A DNA stretch of 64,000 nucleotides from Narthecium ossifragum (Eukaryota; Streptophyta; Magnoliopsida; Dioscoreales; Nartheciaceae): positions 18,616,957 through 18,680,956 of the forward strand of contig OY986965.1 in the NCBI GenBank assembly GCA_963920575.1. The letters are read 5' to 3'. Made by a program: the position numbers and the translations under genes. Below are positions 62,904 to 64,000 of this stretch, one piece after another. The notes under the pieces are model-generated. The model saw only the letters and a list, made by a program, of their open reading frames with translations. It ran no database searches and was not told where the DNA came from. How positions within the stretch are numbered: position 1 is the stretch's first letter; every line of letters begins with the position of its first letter.

Positions 62904-64000
62904 TGTCACACCCCGACCCAGAAAACCCATCCAGGACGGGGCATGAGGGTTCCTATCACTATTCATCTTCAATCGGCGCGATACAAAGTAGAAAAGATGG
63001 ATAATTTAAACAATTGTATTCGAGAGGCGAAACAGATTCAATTCATATAACATTAGTTGTACAGTTACAAAATTCCATCCCAATACTTCCAAGGTAAAGA
63101 TATAATACATGATCCCAAAATCCTCAAAATGTTTACAATATATATATATCAAAATGTACAACAGATAATCCTCCAGCAACCTCAAGCGCCTCTGGATGTA
63201 CTCGCGCCGCCAAAGGCCGATCCTGCCGGCTCCACTGAAGAAGAACTGCCGCCTGCACCTGCAAACGCAGCCCGGGTAGGAGTGAGCGATAAGCTCAGTA
63301 GGGTTCTACTCTACGGCATACTGAAAGGAGGAAAACAACAACAGTGTTTTCGTCCCGCTCAAGTCTAACGGATGCCACGGGTCCCACAACCCTGTTGATG
63401 TCCCAAGGGCTCTTGTCATGAAACCTCTCTCCTGAACAAGTTACCAGGAGGCCAAGGAACAGTAATATGCAAGATCACCCTTACCCAAGCTGGAATACCA
63501 AGCCTTGGGGAAACACGTCGGGAACGCATCAACATCCATCCTTAACATTTGTCTTTGGAAGACAACACGACCTCTAAACCTCAAACACTGATCAGAGTCA
63601 ACTATCGCAAATCCTCAAAGGACATGAGATTCTGATTCAACAATCACACCCTAATCCTGACTACCCAGCCATGACCCTAAGGCTAGATCCGAGCTACCCT
63701 AAACCATCGCCCGCCTAACCTCAAATGCCTCTAATGCACACAATGCATGAGCCTAGGCAAACATCTATCCTAGATGTCTCTACATATCACATCAGCAGTT
63801 ATAAGTTCCACAGATATACAATAACCCTCGGCACTCGCCGGCAAGAGGCTAAGGTTCCACAATTTCCCATTATCAAGCACTCATAGCTAGCTAATGGCTA
63901 AGCAAACCATTAAGCAATTAACTACATCCAAACATGTATTAAAGGCAAATGAAACCATAGGTTCGCCCAAAAAGGAAACTTACTCTAATCGATCCTCAAA
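62904..64000 (-). repeat. C-related LTR, truncated by window end
   Basis: It begins TGTCACACCCCGACCCAG. Further in it matches LTR C copy 1 (CCTGCAAACGCAGCCCGGGT then AGGAGTGAGCGATAAGCTCA against 42776-42825). It differs from C in much of the rest, so it is a related subfamily. The first 45 bp are nearly identical to the Cassandra-type copy at 27502. The left flank is a CT-rich segment (62816-62903). Confidence 0.7.

Overview
The window looks like a repeat-rich stretch of a grass (Poaceae) nuclear genome, possibly rice-like. The evidence is a GC-rich intronless cytokinin gene next to AT-rich spacers, a nine-exon gene with GT-AG introns, gene-fragment-carrying Mutator-like DNA, Cassandra 5S-bearing LTRs, and Athila, Tat and chromovirus retrotransposons. 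There is one assembly gap of 200 N (49786-49985). I see no prokaryotic feature and no tRNA or functional rRNA gene.

Region 1 (about 1-18.1 kb) is the genic part. It starts in a truncated Athila-type LTR (family A, 1-419). An adenylate isopentenyltransferase gene (IPT, 2182-3216, +) follows. Next come a LINE remnant (4327-4636), tandem GC-rich and CT/AG-rich repeats, and a small secreted eight-cysteine protein with a very long Pro/His-rich insertion (9455-10099, -). The last gene is a complete nine-exon DUF1749/UPF0613-type alpha/beta hydrolase (10790-17928, -) whose exons I joined in phase to give 341 codons plus a stop. Its sixth intron holds a solo LTR with perfect target-site duplications (TSDs).

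Region 2 (18.1-28.65 kb) consists of DNA-transposon-like mosaics that carry pieces of host genes: F-box/MYND-Sel1, PIP aquaporin, divinyl-chlorophyllide-reductase-like, aspartyl protease and GRAS. A young, complete Ty3/gypsy chromovirus (18903-23767, TSD ACTCT) lies inside the first mosaic. Protease, RT and RNase H are missing from it, while Gag and integrase stay in one frame. A Cassandra LTR (27502-27920) with a tandemly doubled 5S module lies inside the second mosaic.

Region 3 (28.6-50.9 kb) is one old, broken Tat-type gypsy element on the minus strand with an antisense plant-mobile-domain gene at its 3' side. It has been split by at least six later insertions, mostly solo LTRs with matching 5-bp TSDs: A at 29716 and 37317, Cassandra at 34286, B at 41097 (itself split by C at 42401), and C at 46046. 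A Helitron 3' end lies at 50579.

Region 4 (50.9-64 kb) holds a D-family LTR with its primer-binding site and gag start, cut by a B-family LTR, which is cut by a full-length Athila element E (52469-62815, -). E carries four in-frame stops but no frameshift that I could see. The right flank of E does not continue the left flank, so the nest has been rearranged or broken. The window ends inside another C-related LTR (62904 onward).

The host genes are independent units, and the rest is transposon biology. The most unusual features are (i) arrays of short palindromes (cores GATCGATC or GGTCGACC) inside the LTRs of at least four families in this window, (ii) the eight-cysteine protein interrupted by Pro-rich and His/Asp-rich tracts, (iii) the in-frame Gag-integrase deletion derivative, and (iv) the doubled 5S module in Cassandra.
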